Below, piece after piece: positions 32,970 through 41,851 of a stretch of 64,000 bases of DNA (positions are counted from its first letter, which is position 1; each line of letters begins with the position of its first letter). Location of the stretch: NCBI RefSeq assembly GCF_010550245.1, contig NZ_JAAGLU010000032.1:61790-125789 (forward strand), read 5' to 3'. A model generated the notes under the pieces. The model saw only the letters and a list, made by a program, of their open reading frames with translations. It searched no databases and had not been told where the DNA came from. The translations under genes were made by a program, and so were the position numbers. Source of the DNA: Streptomyces sp. SID12501 (GTDB lineage Bacteria; Actinomycetota; Actinomycetes; Streptomycetales; Streptomycetaceae).

Positions 32970-35900
32970 ATGTCTACGCACCCCGCCTCCGCCCCCGGCG
33001 CTCCCGCTCTCGGTGACCTCGCCCCCCGCCTGACCGAGCTGTCCCTGCGCGACGCGCACCGGCTCGGGCGCAGGCTCGAAGGTGCGCGCAGGATCCGTAA
33101 GCCCGAAGCCCGTTCCGCCGTCATCGCCGAGATCGAGGCGGAGGTCGCGAAGGCCGAGCTGCGGATGGCCGAGCGCCGCAGCCGCGTGCCGGCCGTCACC
33201 TATCCCGAGCAGCTTCCCGTCAGTCAGAAGAAGGACGAGATCGCCGCCGCCATCCGCGATCACCAGGTCGTCATCGTCGCCGGTGAGACCGGGTCCGGGA
33301 AGACCACCCAGATCCCCAAGATCTGCGTCGAACTCGGCCGGGGCGTACGCGGGATGATCGGGCACACCCAGCCCCGTCGTATCGCCGCCCGTACCGTCGC
33401 CGAGCGGATCGCGGACGAGCTGGACACGCCCCTGGGTGAAGCCGTCGGCTGGAAGGTCCGGTTCACCGACCAGGTGAACCAGGACGCGACGGTCATCAAG
33501 CTGATGACGGACGGCATCCTGCTCGCCGAGATCCAGACCGACCGCGAGCTGCGCGCCTACGACACGATCATCATCGACGAGGCCCACGAGCGGTCCCTCA
33601 ACATCGACTTCCTGCTCGGGTATCTGGCGCAACTGCTGCCCCAGCGGCCGGACCTGAAGGTCGTCATCACCTCGGCGACCATCGACCCCGAGCGCTTCTC
33701 CCGGCACTTCGGCGACGCACCCATCGTGGAGGTCTCCGGCCGTACGTACCCGGTCGAGGTCCGCTACCGGCCGCTCCTGGAAGAGGACAGCGAGGACTCG
33801 GACCGCGACCAGATCACCGCGATCTGCGACGCCGTCGAGGAACTCCAGGGCGAGGGCAAGGGCGACATCCTCGTCTTCCTCTCCGGCGAGCGCGAGATCC
33901 GCGACACAGCGGACGCGATCACCAAGAGGAACTACCGGTTCACGGAGGTCCTCCCCCTCTACGCCCGCCTCTCGCACGCCGAGCAGCACCGGGTCTTCCA
34001 ACAGCACACAGGGCGCAGGATCGTTCTGGCGACCAACGTCGCCGAGACCTCGCTCACCGTGCCGGGCATCAAGTACGTCATCGACCCCGGGTTCGCCCGT
34101 ATCTCCCGCTACAGCCATCGCACCAAGGTCCAGCGACTGCCCATCGAGGCGATCTCCCAGGCCAGCGCCAACCAGCGCAAGGGCCGCTGCGGCCGTACGT
34201 CGGACGGTGTCTGTATCCGGCTCTACAGCGAGGACGACTTCGAGGCCCGTGTGGAGTTCACGGACGCGGAGATCCTGCGGACGAACCTCGCCTCCGTCAT
34301 CCTCCAGATGACCGCGGCCGGCCTGGGCGACATCGAGAAGTTCCCCTTCCTCGACCCGCCGGACCACCGCAACATCCGCGACGGCGTCCAGCTCCTCCAG
34401 GAGCTCAACGCGCTCGACCCCGCCGAGAAGGACCCCCGCAAACGGCTCACGGACACCGGCCGCAAGCTCGCGCAGCTGCCCGTCGACCCCCGGCTGGCCC
34501 GGATGGTCCTGGAGGCCGACAAGAACGGCTGTGTCCGCGAGGTCATGGTGATCGCCGCCGCGCTCTCCATCCAGGACCCGCGCGAACGCCCCGTCGAGAA
34601 GCAGGCGCAGGCCGACCAGCAGCACGCCCGCTTCAAGGACGAGACGTCCGACTTCCTCGCCCTGCTCAACCTCTGGCGGTACGTCCGGGAGCAGCAGAAG
34701 GAGCGGGGCTCGTCCTCGTTCCGGCGGATGTGCAAGCAGGAGTACCTGAACTTCCTGCGCATCCGCGAGTGGCAGGACATCTACACCCAACTCCGTACCG
34801 TGGCCCGCCAGATGGGCATCCACCCCAACGAGGACGACGCGCCGGAGCAGAGCATCCACGTCTCCCTGCTGGCCGGCCTCCTGTCCCACATCGGGATGAA
34901 GGACGTACCGAAGACCACGACGACGGGAACCGCCGCGTCCACGTCGACCGGTGACAGCAACCGCAACACCTCCGGCAAGAACGAGTACGTCGGTGCCCGC
35001 AACGCCAAGTTCGCGATCTTCCCCGGCTCCGCCCTCTTCAAGAAGCCCCCGCGCTTCGTGATGTCGGCGGAGCTTGTGGAGACCTCGCGGCTGTGGGCCC
35101 GCGTCAATGCGCGCATCGAACCCGAGTGGGTCGAGCCCCTCGCCGAACACCTCCTCAAGCGCACGTACAGCGAGCCGCACTGGGAGAAGGACCAGGCCGC
35201 GGTGATGGCGTACGAGAAGGTGACGCTGTACGGCGTACCGATCGTCGCCCAGCGGAAGGTGAACTACGGGCGCATCGACGCGGAGGCGTCCCGTGAGCTG
35301 TTCATCCGGAACGCGCTGGTCGAGGGCGACTGGCGGACGCACCACAAGTTCTTCGCCGACAACCGCCGACTCCTCACCGAGGTCGAGGAGTTGGAGCACC
35401 GGGCCCGCCGCCGGGACATCCTGGTCGACGACGAGACCCTGTTCGACTTCTACGACGAACGCGTCCCCGAACACGTGGTCTCCGGGGCCCACTTCGACTC
35501 CTGGTGGAAGCAGAAGAAGACCGAGGAGCCCGAACTCCTCGACTTCGAGCGGGCGATGCTCATCAACGAGCGCGCCGGGGACGTCAGCAAGGACGACTAT
35601 CCGGACGCCTGGCACCAGGGACCGCTCAAGTTCCGGGTGACGTACCAGTTCGAGCCGGGCGCGGACGCCGACGGTGTGACCGTCCACATCCCCCTCCAGG
35701 TGCTGAACCAGGTGACGGACGACAACTTCGACTGGCAGATCCCGGGCCTGCGCGAGGAGTTGGTGACGGAGCTCATCCGCTCCCTCCCCAAGCCGATCCG
35801 CCGCCACTACGTCCCGGCGCCCAACTTCGCCCAGCGTTTCCTGGCCGTCTCGGCCCCCCTCCAGGAACCCCTGACCGTCACCATGGCCCGCGAGTTGAAG

Positions 35901-36986
35901 CGCATGGTCGGGGTCCCCTTCACCGCCGACGACTTCGACCTGGACCGGATCCCCGACCACCTCCGCATCACCTTCCGGATCGTCGACGAGCGGCGCCGCA
36001 AGCTGGCCGAGGACAAGGACCTGGAGGTGCTGCGCCTCCAGCTCAAGCCGAAGGCCCGCCAGGCCATCTCCCAGGCCGCCGCGGCCACCGCGGAGCGCGC
36101 CGGCGGCGAGTCCCTGGAGCGCACCGGCCTGACGGACTGGTCGATCGGCACCCTCACGCCGCTCTTCGAGACGCGCAGAGCCGGCCAGCCCGTGAAGGCG
36201 TACCCGGCGCTGGTCGACAACGGCGACACCGTCTCCGTACGCCTCTTCGACACCGAGGCGGAGCAGCGGGAGGCGATGTGGAAGGGCAGTCGGCGGCTGA
36301 TTCTGCGCAACATCCCGGTCAATCCAGCGAAGTTCGCGTCCGAGAAGTTGACGAATGTTCAGAAGCTCGCGCTGTCCGCGAATCCGCACGGTTCGATCCA
36401 GGCCCTGTTCGACGACTGCGCGATGGCCGCGGCCGACAAACTGATCGCCGACTTCGGGGGTCCGGCGTGGGACGAGGAGTCGCACCGGAAGCTGTACGAG
36501 AAGGTGCGCGCGGAGATCGTCGACACGACGGTCCGTACGGTCAACCAGGTGCAGCAGGTGCTGGCCGCCTGGCAGGCCTGTGAACGCCGCCTGAAGGGCG
36601 TACGCAGCGCCGTGCTCCTCCCGAACCTGACGGACGTACGCAGGCAGCTGGACGCCCTCGTACGGCCCGGGTTCGTGACGGCGGTCGGGCTGCGACGCCT
36701 GCCCGACCTGATGCGCTACCTCGTCGCCGCGGACCGGCGCCTGCAGCAGATGCCCACCAACGTCCAGCGGGACACCGCCCGCATGGAGAAGGTGCACGAG
36801 ATGCAGGACGAGTACGCGTGGCTGCTGGAGCAGCTGCCGCAGGGCCGGCCGGTGCCGTCGGCGGTGCTGGACATCCGCTGGATGATCGAGGAACTCCGCG
36901 TCAGCTACTTCGCCCACGCGCTGGGCACGGCGTACCCGGTGTCGGACAAGCGGATCGTGAAGGCGATCGACGCGCAGGCCCCGTAA
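32970..36986 (+). CDS. hrpA: ATP-dependent DEAH-box RNA helicase HrpA
   Basis: This 1338-residue helicase is close in length to E. coli HrpA (about 1300). It has Walker A GETGSGKT (105-112), DEAH in IIIDEAHERS near 205, SAT, LATNVAETSLTVPGI and QRKGRCGRTSDG (motif VI). These are followed by ratchet and OB-like regions and a long C-terminal DUF3418-type domain. HrpA acts on mRNA and can resolve stalled, collided ribosomes in E. coli. The role in this organism is inferred. The start ATG lies 24 nt after the upstream terminator. Confidence 0.95.
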   Translation: MSTHPASAPGAPALGDLAPRLTELSLRDAHRLGRRLEGARRIRKPEARSAVIAEIEAEVAKAELRMAERRSRVPAVTYPEQLPVSQKKDEIAAAIRDHQVVIVAGETGSGKTTQIPKICVELGRGVRGMIGHTQPRRIAARTVAERIADELDTPLGEAVGWKVRFTDQVNQDATVIKLMTDGILLAEIQTDRELRAYDTIIIDEAHERSLNIDFLLGYLAQLLPQRPDLKVVITSATIDPERFSRHFGDAPIVEVSGRTYPVEVRYRPLLEEDSEDSDRDQITAICDAVEELQGEGKGDILVFLSGEREIRDTADAITKRNYRFTEVLPLYARLSHAEQHRVFQQHTGRRIVLATNVAETSLTVPGIKYVIDPGFARISRYSHRTKVQRLPIEAISQASANQRKGRCGRTSDGVCIRLYSEDDFEARVEFTDAEILRTNLASVILQMTAAGLGDIEKFPFLDPPDHRNIRDGVQLLQELNALDPAEKDPRKRLTDTGRKLAQLPVDPRLARMVLEADKNGCVREVMVIAAALSIQDPRERPVEKQAQADQQHARFKDETSDFLALLNLWRYVREQQKERGSSSFRRMCKQEYLNFLRIREWQDIYTQLRTVARQMGIHPNEDDAPEQSIHVSLLAGLLSHIGMKDVPKTTTTGTAASTSTGDSNRNTSGKNEYVGARNAKFAIFPGSALFKKPPRFVMSAELVETSRLWARVNARIEPEWVEPLAEHLLKRTYSEPHWEKDQAAVMAYEKVTLYGVPIVAQRKVNYGRIDAEASRELFIRNALVEGDWRTHHKFFADNRRLLTEVEELEHRARRRDILVDDETLFDFYDERVPEHVVSGAHFDSWWKQKKTEEPELLDFERAMLINERAGDVSKDDYPDAWHQGPLKFRVTYQFEPGADADGVTVHIPLQVLNQVTDDNFDWQIPGLREELVTELIRSLPKPIRRHYVPAPNFAQRFLAVSAPLQEPLTVTMARELKRMVGVPFTADDFDLDRIPDHLRITFRIVDERRRKLAEDKDLEVLRLQLKPKARQAISQAAAATAERAGGESLERTGLTDWSIGTLTPLFETRRAGQPVKAYPALVDNGDTVSVRLFDTEAEQREAMWKGSRRLILRNIPVNPAKFASEKLTNVQKLALSANPHGSIQALFDDCAMAAADKLIADFGGPAWDEESHRKLYEKVRAEIVDTTVRTVNQVQQVLAAWQACERRLKGVRSAVLLPNLTDVRRQLDALVRPGFVTAVGLRRLPDLMRYLVAADRRLQQMPTNVQRDTARMEKVHEMQDEYAWLLEQLPQGRPVPSAVLDIRWMIEELRVSYFAHALGTAYPVSDKRIVKAIDAQAP

Positions 36987-37100
36987 ATCGGCCGCCGACG
37001 CCGTAACGGGGTCGGCACGGTGGGTGAGTTCGCCCCCGGGCTCACCCTCCTGTACAGTCTCGTTTCGCAGCACAGCGCAACATCAAGTGCCGCGAAACCT

Positions 37101-37175
37101 GGTCCTGTGGAGCAGTTTGGAGTGCTCGCCACCCTGTCAAGGTGGAGGCCGCGGGTTCAAATCCCGTCAGGACCG
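37101..37175 (+). tRNA. tRNA-Asp (anticodon GUC), copy 2
   Basis: This appears identical to copy 1 over all 75 nt, while the flanking sequence differs. TACAGT about 40 nt upstream (near 37053-37058) is a plausible -10 element. A terminator follows at 37187. Confidence 0.95.
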
Positions 37176-37186
37176 CAGAGAAGAAA

Positions 37187-37220
37187 AAAGGCCCGTATCC
37201 GGCAACGGACGCGGGCCTTT
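37187..37220 (+). terminator. Hairpin after tRNA-Asp copy 2
   Basis: AAAGGCCCG pairs with CGGGCCTTT, and an inner TCCG/CGGA pairs around GCAA, with a 2-base mismatch between them. The downstream sequence begins CTCGTG. Confidence 0.75.
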
Positions 37221-37445
37221 CTCGTGCCGCAGCACGACCTCCGACGCGCTCGCCGCCCTGTCGAGGCGGAGGCCGCTCTCGCGGCGGAGCCGCAGTCCGA
37301 TGCGGCAGATGCCGTCAGGACCGCCTCAGCGAAGAGAGCCTCGGTACGGCCACCGGGCCGACACCGCCTTCTTGACGGAGTCACCTTCCCCCGGTACCCA
37401 GAGAGCAGGGCCTTCGATGCCCTGTCCCCCTTCCGGAGGTGGCGT

Positions 37446-37667
37446 ATGGCGGCGACCGCGCGACGGCATGAGACACGCGCTCTGCTTCGGGCACATCTGT
37501 CGGCCGCCATCGGGTACCCGCATCTCACGCGACACTGTCCGATCTGTCACCGGTTACAGAAGCTCGCCATGGAGCACTGCTCCGAGGCCGACGGAGACAC
37601 CGAGGCAGGACTCGAGACCGACGCCGAGGCCGACGAGACACCGGGTGCCAACAGCGGCTCCCTCTAG
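37446..37667 (+). CDS. DUF6274-like small protein
   Basis: This 73-residue protein begins AATARRHETRALLRAHLSAA, has a HLTRHCPICHRLQKLAM block containing a CxxC pair, and ends in an acidic Glu/Asp-rich tail. The Cys pair and neighbouring His residues suggest a small metal-binding domain. This looks like the DUF6274 family of Streptomyces as I remember it; the function is unknown. ATG 37446 has GGAGG 6 nt upstream. The longer in-frame region reaching back to 37020 overlaps tRNA-Asp and is not credible. Confidence 0.72.
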   Translation: MAATARRHETRALLRAHLSAAIGYPHLTRHCPICHRLQKLAMEHCSEADGDTEAGLETDAEADETPGANSGSL

Positions 37668-38120
37668 CACTTGTGGCGCATCGTCAACAAGGCGCGCGTC
37701 ATGTGACGGGTGTCACCGTATGAGTTTTCAAAATGTGGGTTCTTACCGGTCTCCTACAACTGGTCAATTTAATATGTGCAATTGCACCAGCCTCAGCAGG
37801 CTCCCACAGCGGATCCGACACCCCTCCCCAGACTCCAACAAGCTCGCGCACAGCACCCCGTGCCACCCCCGTCCGCGGGCACAAAAAAAGATCGCGCTGG
37901 ACCCGGCGGAGTCCAGCGCGATCTCTACGACGCGCCCTCGAAGCTATGGAACTGGTGGAACTGCCTTGGGTGTGGGGTCCGTTGGGGCAGACCCACGTCG
38001 CTTGAAGCTGTTGGTGATGAACCAGGTGACTCTGGTTGGTGCTGGCGGTACTGGTGTTGCCCACCGGACATCTCGGCCGATAGTTGGGGGATCTACCGAT
38101 TTGTCCGGCTATTCAGTTGG
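37668..38120. other. Gap downstream of bldC, AT-richer
   Basis: The 453 nt hold no convincing gene. A markedly AT-rich patch (37725-37790) contains two AATT boxes 10 nt apart (37766-37769 and 37780-37783). A strong minus-strand terminator lies at 37889-37924. The remaining 200 nt next to the bldC stop would form a long bldC 3' UTR. Open frames across the region lack host-like codon bias. Confidence 0.55.
37889..37924 (-). terminator. Rho-independent terminator with U-tract, likely for bldC
   Basis: A 14-bp perfect stem AGATCGCGCTGGAC / GTCCAGCGCGATCT with an 8-base loop is followed on the minus strand by CTTTTTTTGT. Such a clear U-tract is unusual here. It lies about 200 nt past the bldC stop. 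Confidence 0.85.
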
Positions 38121-38327
38121 TCAGGCCTCGGTGCGCTGCTGCGGAATGCCCGCAAGCAGGGCGCGGACCTCGGCCTCGCGGTAACGGCGGTGTCCGCCGA
38201 GCGTGCGGATGGATGTGAGCTTGCCGGCCTTCGCCCACCGCGTCACCGTCTTGGGATCAACACGGAACATGGTGGCGACCTCAGCCGGGGTCAGCAGCGG
38301 CTCGGCATCAGGGGTGCGAGCGGTCAT
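38121..38327 (-). CDS. bldC: Developmental regulator BldC
   Basis: This 68-residue MerR-like winged-helix DNA-binding protein matches S. coelicolor BldC (SCO4091) essentially throughout as I recall it: LTPAEVATMFRVDPKTVTRW, AKAGKLTSIRTLGGHRRYRE and the end GIPQQRTEA. BldC holds cells in vegetative growth and controls entry into aerial development. It binds DNA as head-to-tail oligomers on direct repeats. ATG 38327, behind GAGGAGG, gives the known length; the upstream 13 codons are not part of the gene. It stands alone, with long non-coding flanks on both sides. Confidence 0.97.
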   Translation of the reverse strand: MTARTPDAEPLLTPAEVATMFRVDPKTVTRWAKAGKLTSIRTLGGHRRYREAEVRALLAGIPQQRTEA

Positions 38328-38851
38328 GAGCGGCCTCCTCGGGAGAACCGAACCTTCTCGGTTCATTCCTCTAAATTCTGCACCTTGACCCGCGTTGCCC
38401 GAAATGGCGGATGCGGGTCGAGTCGGTTATAGGACGAACGGCTTGTCCTCGGCACTACAACTACACCATCTGTCCAACCGCGTAGGCCAAACCGATGGAA
38501 TTGCCCTCCCAGGTGTCCATCGGCGACGGAAGCCAATGGACCATGCCATAGCGGACAGTCACACCATCGTGACGATCAGTCACAGTGGCGATCAGGAGTC
38601 ACGAGACCCCCCATAGCGTGCAATGCAGAGATTCCACCCATAGCTGGGCAGATAGAGCCTCCCCCGGACTCCTTGTCCTATTTTGGCACGAGGAGGGGCA
38701 AGGGACGCAAGCCACCTGTACGTGCGGTCCGTCACGCTTGACACAAACGCCCGGATCGGGACCTACGTCCCACGGCAGCTCCAAGAGCGTCCCACACATA
38801 TGGAACTCACGTTCCAGGGAGTCTTTTTTTGACGAACCGTCAGTTGGACCG
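38328..38851. promoter_or_regulatory. Long bldC upstream region
   Basis: The 524 nt between bldC and the next minus-strand gene are lower in GC than their neighbours and hold no convincing gene. Visible elements are the inverted repeat at 38345-38364, an AT-rich AAATTC near 38373, a GTGAC/GTCAC inverted repeat at 38569-38583, and a 6-bp hairpin at 38801-38816 followed by seven T residues (38824-38830) on the plus strand. It probably carries the bldC promoter or promoters. Confidence 0.5.
38345..38364. promoter_or_regulatory. Inverted repeat in bldC leader
   Basis: GAACCGA and TCGGTTC, separated by 6 nt, lie 18-37 nt upstream of the bldC start codon, close to the ribosome site. They could be an operator or an RNA hairpin affecting translation. 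Confidence 0.4.
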
Positions 38852-39703
38852 TCAGTTCGCCGACCGCCGGTCCCGCACCGCCCGCCACCGCTCCATGAGC
38901 CGCCCGTACGCCTCCCCGGCCGCCTCGCCGTCCCCCTCGCGCAGCGCCTCGATGCCCGCGGCCACGTCCGCCGCCGAGTGGTCGCCGGCCAGATCACCGG
39001 CCGGCAGCACGTGCACCAGCCCGCCGTAGTCCAGCTCGACCAGTGACCGCGGGTGGAACTCCTCCAGCCACCGCCCGACGTCCGTCAGCCCGTCGATCAG
39101 CGGCCCCTCGTCGAGGCTTTCCCGCAGGGTCCGCAGCCCGCGCGCCACGCGCCGCCGCGCCTGCACCATGGGCGTCCGGTACCGCAGCACGGGCGCCGCG
39201 CCCCCGTCGGCTCCCGAGCCCTTGTCGTACTCGCGCTCCTCGTCGGTCACGAGCACGAACCAGTCCAGCGGCACCTCCCAGGTCGCCGTGCGGATCCACG
39301 GGCGGGCGTCCGGATTCCGGGACAGCCAGCGCTCGTAGTCCTGGGCGGCCTGGTGGCGTACGAGGGGCGGCAGGACGGCGTCCAGGACCGGGACGGGCAG
39401 TTCCTCCCCGAGCGCGCCCAGCGCCTGCCAGCCGCGCAGCCGGGTGCGCCAGGGGCAGACGTACAGCACGCCCCCGGCCTCGGTCACGAACGCGTCGGCG
39501 CTCTCCTGCACCGGCACCGCGACCGGCGGGGTCGGCAGCAAGTCGGCCAGGGAGCGCCGCAGTTCGTCCTGGTACGAGGGGCGGTCGGGCCGTCGGGCGT
39601 AGCGCGCCCAGTGGCTGCGCTCCGGCTCCGGGAAGGCCGCCAGCGGCTCGTAGACACGCAAGTAGGACGCGTACGGGACGATCACCGCGGACACCTTGGG
39701 CAC
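38852..39703 (-). CDS. Conserved Streptomyces protein next to bldC, unknown function
   Basis: This 283-residue cytoplasmic protein from GTG 39703, behind GGGAGGG, contains VSAVIVPYASYLRVYEPLAAF at the N-terminus, a DEEREYDKG segment in the middle and a helical C-terminal part with EFHPRSLVELDYGGLVHVL. There are no transmembrane segments or catalytic motifs that I can identify. It lies between bldC and vdh and matches the position of SCO4090 as I remember that map. The function is unknown. Confidence 0.82.
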   Translation of the reverse strand: MPKVSAVIVPYASYLRVYEPLAAFPEPERSHWARYARRPDRPSYQDELRRSLADLLPTPPVAVPVQESADAFVTEAGGVLYVCPWRTRLRGWQALGALGEELPVPVLDAVLPPLVRHQAAQDYERWLSRNPDARPWIRTATWEVPLDWFVLVTDEEREYDKGSGADGGAAPVLRYRTPMVQARRRVARGLRTLRESLDEGPLIDGLTDVGRWLEEFHPRSLVELDYGGLVHVLPAGDLAGDHSAADVAAGIEALREGDGEAAGEAYGRLMERWRAVRDRRSAN

Positions 39704-39945
39704 GCCTGCTCCCTCCCCCCTGGACGACCAGGAAAACCCGCACAACCAGCGGAACCAGCACACAGCAGCACGGGAAAATTATGCAAACCGTCGTACGGTC
39801 CCATGTCACCGGTGGGTGATCCTCGGCACTGCGGGGACGGTTGGCACACGCGGGCCGGGGAGGAGCTTTACTCTCGTGCCCACGGAAGCCCGCCACCCGT
39901 ACGGGCTCCGGCCCCGACCGCCGCTACTTCCCTGGAGTCACCACA

Positions 39946-41040
39946 GTGACCGACGTAACCGGCGCGCCTGCTGATGTACTGCACACCCTGTTCCACTCGG
40001 ATCAGGGGGGTCATGAGCAAGTCGTGCTCTGCCAGGACCGGGCCACCGGTCTCAAGGCCGTGATCGCCATCCACTCCACCGCCCTGGGCCCCGCGCTCGG
40101 CGGTACGCGCTTCTACCCGTACGCGAGCGAGGCGGAGGCCGTCGCCGACGCGCTGAACCTCGCGCGCGGGATGTCGTACAAGAACGCCATGGCCGGTCTC
40201 GACCACGGCGGCGGCAAAGCCGTGATCATCGGCGACCCGGACATCGTCAAGAGCGAGGAACTCCTCCTCGCGTACGGGCGGTTCGTGGCCTCGCTCGGCG
40301 GGCGGTACGTCACCGCGTGCGACGTCGGCACGTATGTGGCCGACATGGACGTGGTCGCGCGCGAGTGCCGCTGGACGACCGGACGCTCCCCGGAGAACGG
40401 CGGCGCCGGCGACTCGTCCGTGCTGACCGCCTTCGGCGTCTACCAGGGAATGCGGGCGAGCGCCCAGTACCTGTGGGGCGATCCGTCGCTGCGCGCCAAG
40501 CGGATCGGCATCGCGGGTGTCGGCAAGGTCGGGCACCACCTCGTGGAACACCTGGTGGCGGAAGGCGCCGAGGTCTTCGTCACGGACGTACGCGGGGATG
40601 CCGTACGGCGGATCACCGAGCGGCACCGGAACGTACTGGCCGTCGCCGACACGGATGAGCTGATCCGCGTGGACGGGCTGGCCGTCTACGCGCCCTGCGC
40701 CCTCGGTGGAGCCCTGAACGAAGCCACCGTGCCCGTGCTGACCGCCGAGGTGGTGTGCGGGGCGGCCAACAACCAGCTCTCGCACCCGGGCGTCGAGAAG
40801 GACCTCGCCGACCGCGGGATCCTCTACGCGCCCGACTACGTCGTGAACGCCGGTGGCGTGATCCAGGTGGCCGACGAGCTGCACGGGTTCGACTTCGAGC
40901 GGTGCAAGGCGAAGGCCGCGAAGATCTACGACACCACGCTGGCCATATTCGCACGTGCGAAGACAGATGGTGTTCCGCCGTCGGCCGCGGCCGACCGGAT
41001 CGCCGAACAGCGCATGGCGGAGGCCCGCCGGAGCCGGTAG
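39946..41040 (+). CDS. vdh: Valine dehydrogenase (Glu/Leu/Phe/Val dehydrogenase family)
   Basis: This 364-residue NAD-dependent enzyme oxidatively deaminates branched-chain amino acids to keto acids, feeding acyl precursors for fatty acid and polyketide synthesis. Catalytic lysines fall at Lys79 (MSYKNAMAG) and Lys91 (GGGKAVI), the positions known for Streptomyces valine dehydrogenase, which supports GTG 39946 (GGAG 8 nt upstream) as the true start. The Rossmann loop is GVGKVGHHL. It lies in the same place as SCO4089 as I recall. Confidence 0.95.
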   Translation: MTDVTGAPADVLHTLFHSDQGGHEQVVLCQDRATGLKAVIAIHSTALGPALGGTRFYPYASEAEAVADALNLARGMSYKNAMAGLDHGGGKAVIIGDPDIVKSEELLLAYGRFVASLGGRYVTACDVGTYVADMDVVARECRWTTGRSPENGGAGDSSVLTAFGVYQGMRASAQYLWGDPSLRAKRIGIAGVGKVGHHLVEHLVAEGAEVFVTDVRGDAVRRITERHRNVLAVADTDELIRVDGLAVYAPCALGGALNEATVPVLTAEVVCGAANNQLSHPGVEKDLADRGILYAPDYVVNAGGVIQVADELHGFDFERCKAKAAKIYDTTLAIFARAKTDGVPPSAAADRIAEQRMAEARRSR

Positions 41041-41328
41041 TCCGAGGCAGCTCGGAGGTACCTGTCGGCGGGGTGTTGGAGAGAACTCTCACCCCCGTCG
41101 GCGGGTCGGCCGCCAAGAAGTGGTTAAAATCGCGGTTGACCAGCGGGGACAGGGCACCTCGCGGGTTCTGGGCACGGGCACGTCCTGCGGGCGACGTACC
41201 GTATGGGCGCGGGCTCAGGTACCGTGGAAGCCCTACGGACCGGTCTCTCCACGGAGAGCCCGTTCCAGAACATGAACGGGTGTCAAGACTCTGGGGCCAC
41301 CGAGCCCCGTATCCGAGGGGGTCGAGCC

Positions 41329-41595
41329 ATGGGGCGCGGCCGGGCAAAGGCCAAGCAGACGAAGGTCGCCCGCCAGCTGAAGTACAGCAGCGGCGGGACT
41401 GACCTCTCGCGTCTGGCCAATGAGCTGGGCGCTTCGACTTCGAGCCAGCCGCCGAATGGCGAGCCGTTCGAGGACGACGACGAGGAAGAAGACGACCCGT
41501 ACGCCCAGTACGCGGATCGGTACAACGACGACGATGAGGACGAGGATGATCAGTCCTCAGGTTCCGCGTCGTCGCAACAACGCCGTGGGGCTTGA
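41329..41595 (+). CDS. DUF3073 family protein
   Basis: This 88-residue protein has a conserved basic start GRGRAKAKQTKVARQLKYSS. A linker and then an acidic tail of Asp/Glu runs (EDDDEEEDDPYAQYADRY) follow. The DUF3073 family is near-universal in actinobacteria; its function is unknown, and a nucleic-acid or ribosome association is sometimes suspected from the basic start. The 288-nt region upstream, back to vdh, holds its promoter. A terminator follows at 41665. Confidence 0.93.
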   Translation: MGRGRAKAKQTKVARQLKYSSGGTDLSRLANELGASTSSQPPNGEPFEDDDEEEDDPYAQYADRYNDDDEDEDDQSSGSASSQQRRGA

Positions 41596-41664
41596 CGTCT
41601 TATTACGTCTGCTGCGGCGCGCTGAACAGGTTGCACATTTCCTGTAGGGCATCAGCTGCACCTC

Positions 41665-41698
41665 ACCCGGTCCGGGAGATTCAAACACCGGACCGGGT
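41665..41698 (+). terminator. Hairpin after DUF3073 gene
   Basis: ACCCGGTCCGG and CCGGACCGGGT pair over 11 bp around a 12-base loop, followed by TTCGTG. Confidence 0.8.
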
Positions 41699-41779
41699 TT
41701 CGTGCGTTGCCGTTCCACTTGGGTTGGGCAGGGGCGCCTAGTGGGTCGGGGCGCCTGTGGATTGGCGGGTGCGGGTGCG

Positions 41780-41811
41780 TTGTGGCTGGTCGCGCAGTTC
41801 CCCGCGCCCCT
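41780..41811. repeat. Streptomyces intergenic motif
   Basis: The string TGGTCGCGCAGTTCCCCGCG followed by CCCCT recurs widely between Streptomyces genes, as I remember from genome inspection. It is found once here, between DUF3073 and purM, and its role is unknown. Confidence 0.45.
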
Positions 41812-41851
41812 CGGCTCGGCGGCTGCGCCGCCTTGCGATCCAGCTTGCGAT

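Noticed and set aside
32964..37073. Open frame of 1369 codons on the minus strand opposite hrpA
   Set aside because: It is antisense to a clear HrpA helicase, composed of biased Val/Leu/Gly/Arg-rich sequence typical of reverse-frame shadows in high-GC DNA, and overlaps tRNA-Asp.
37020..37667. Long version of the DUF6274-like gene starting at 37020
   Set aside because: It would translate through tRNA-Asp copy 2 and its terminator. ATG 37446 with GGAGG is sufficient.
37776..38432. Plus-strand open frames across bldC
   Set aside because: They overlap the strongly conserved bldC gene in antisense and lack codon bias.
38395..39046. Small plus-strand frames in the bldC upstream gap
   Set aside because: They have no ribosome sites, no host-like codon usage, and run into the opposite gene.
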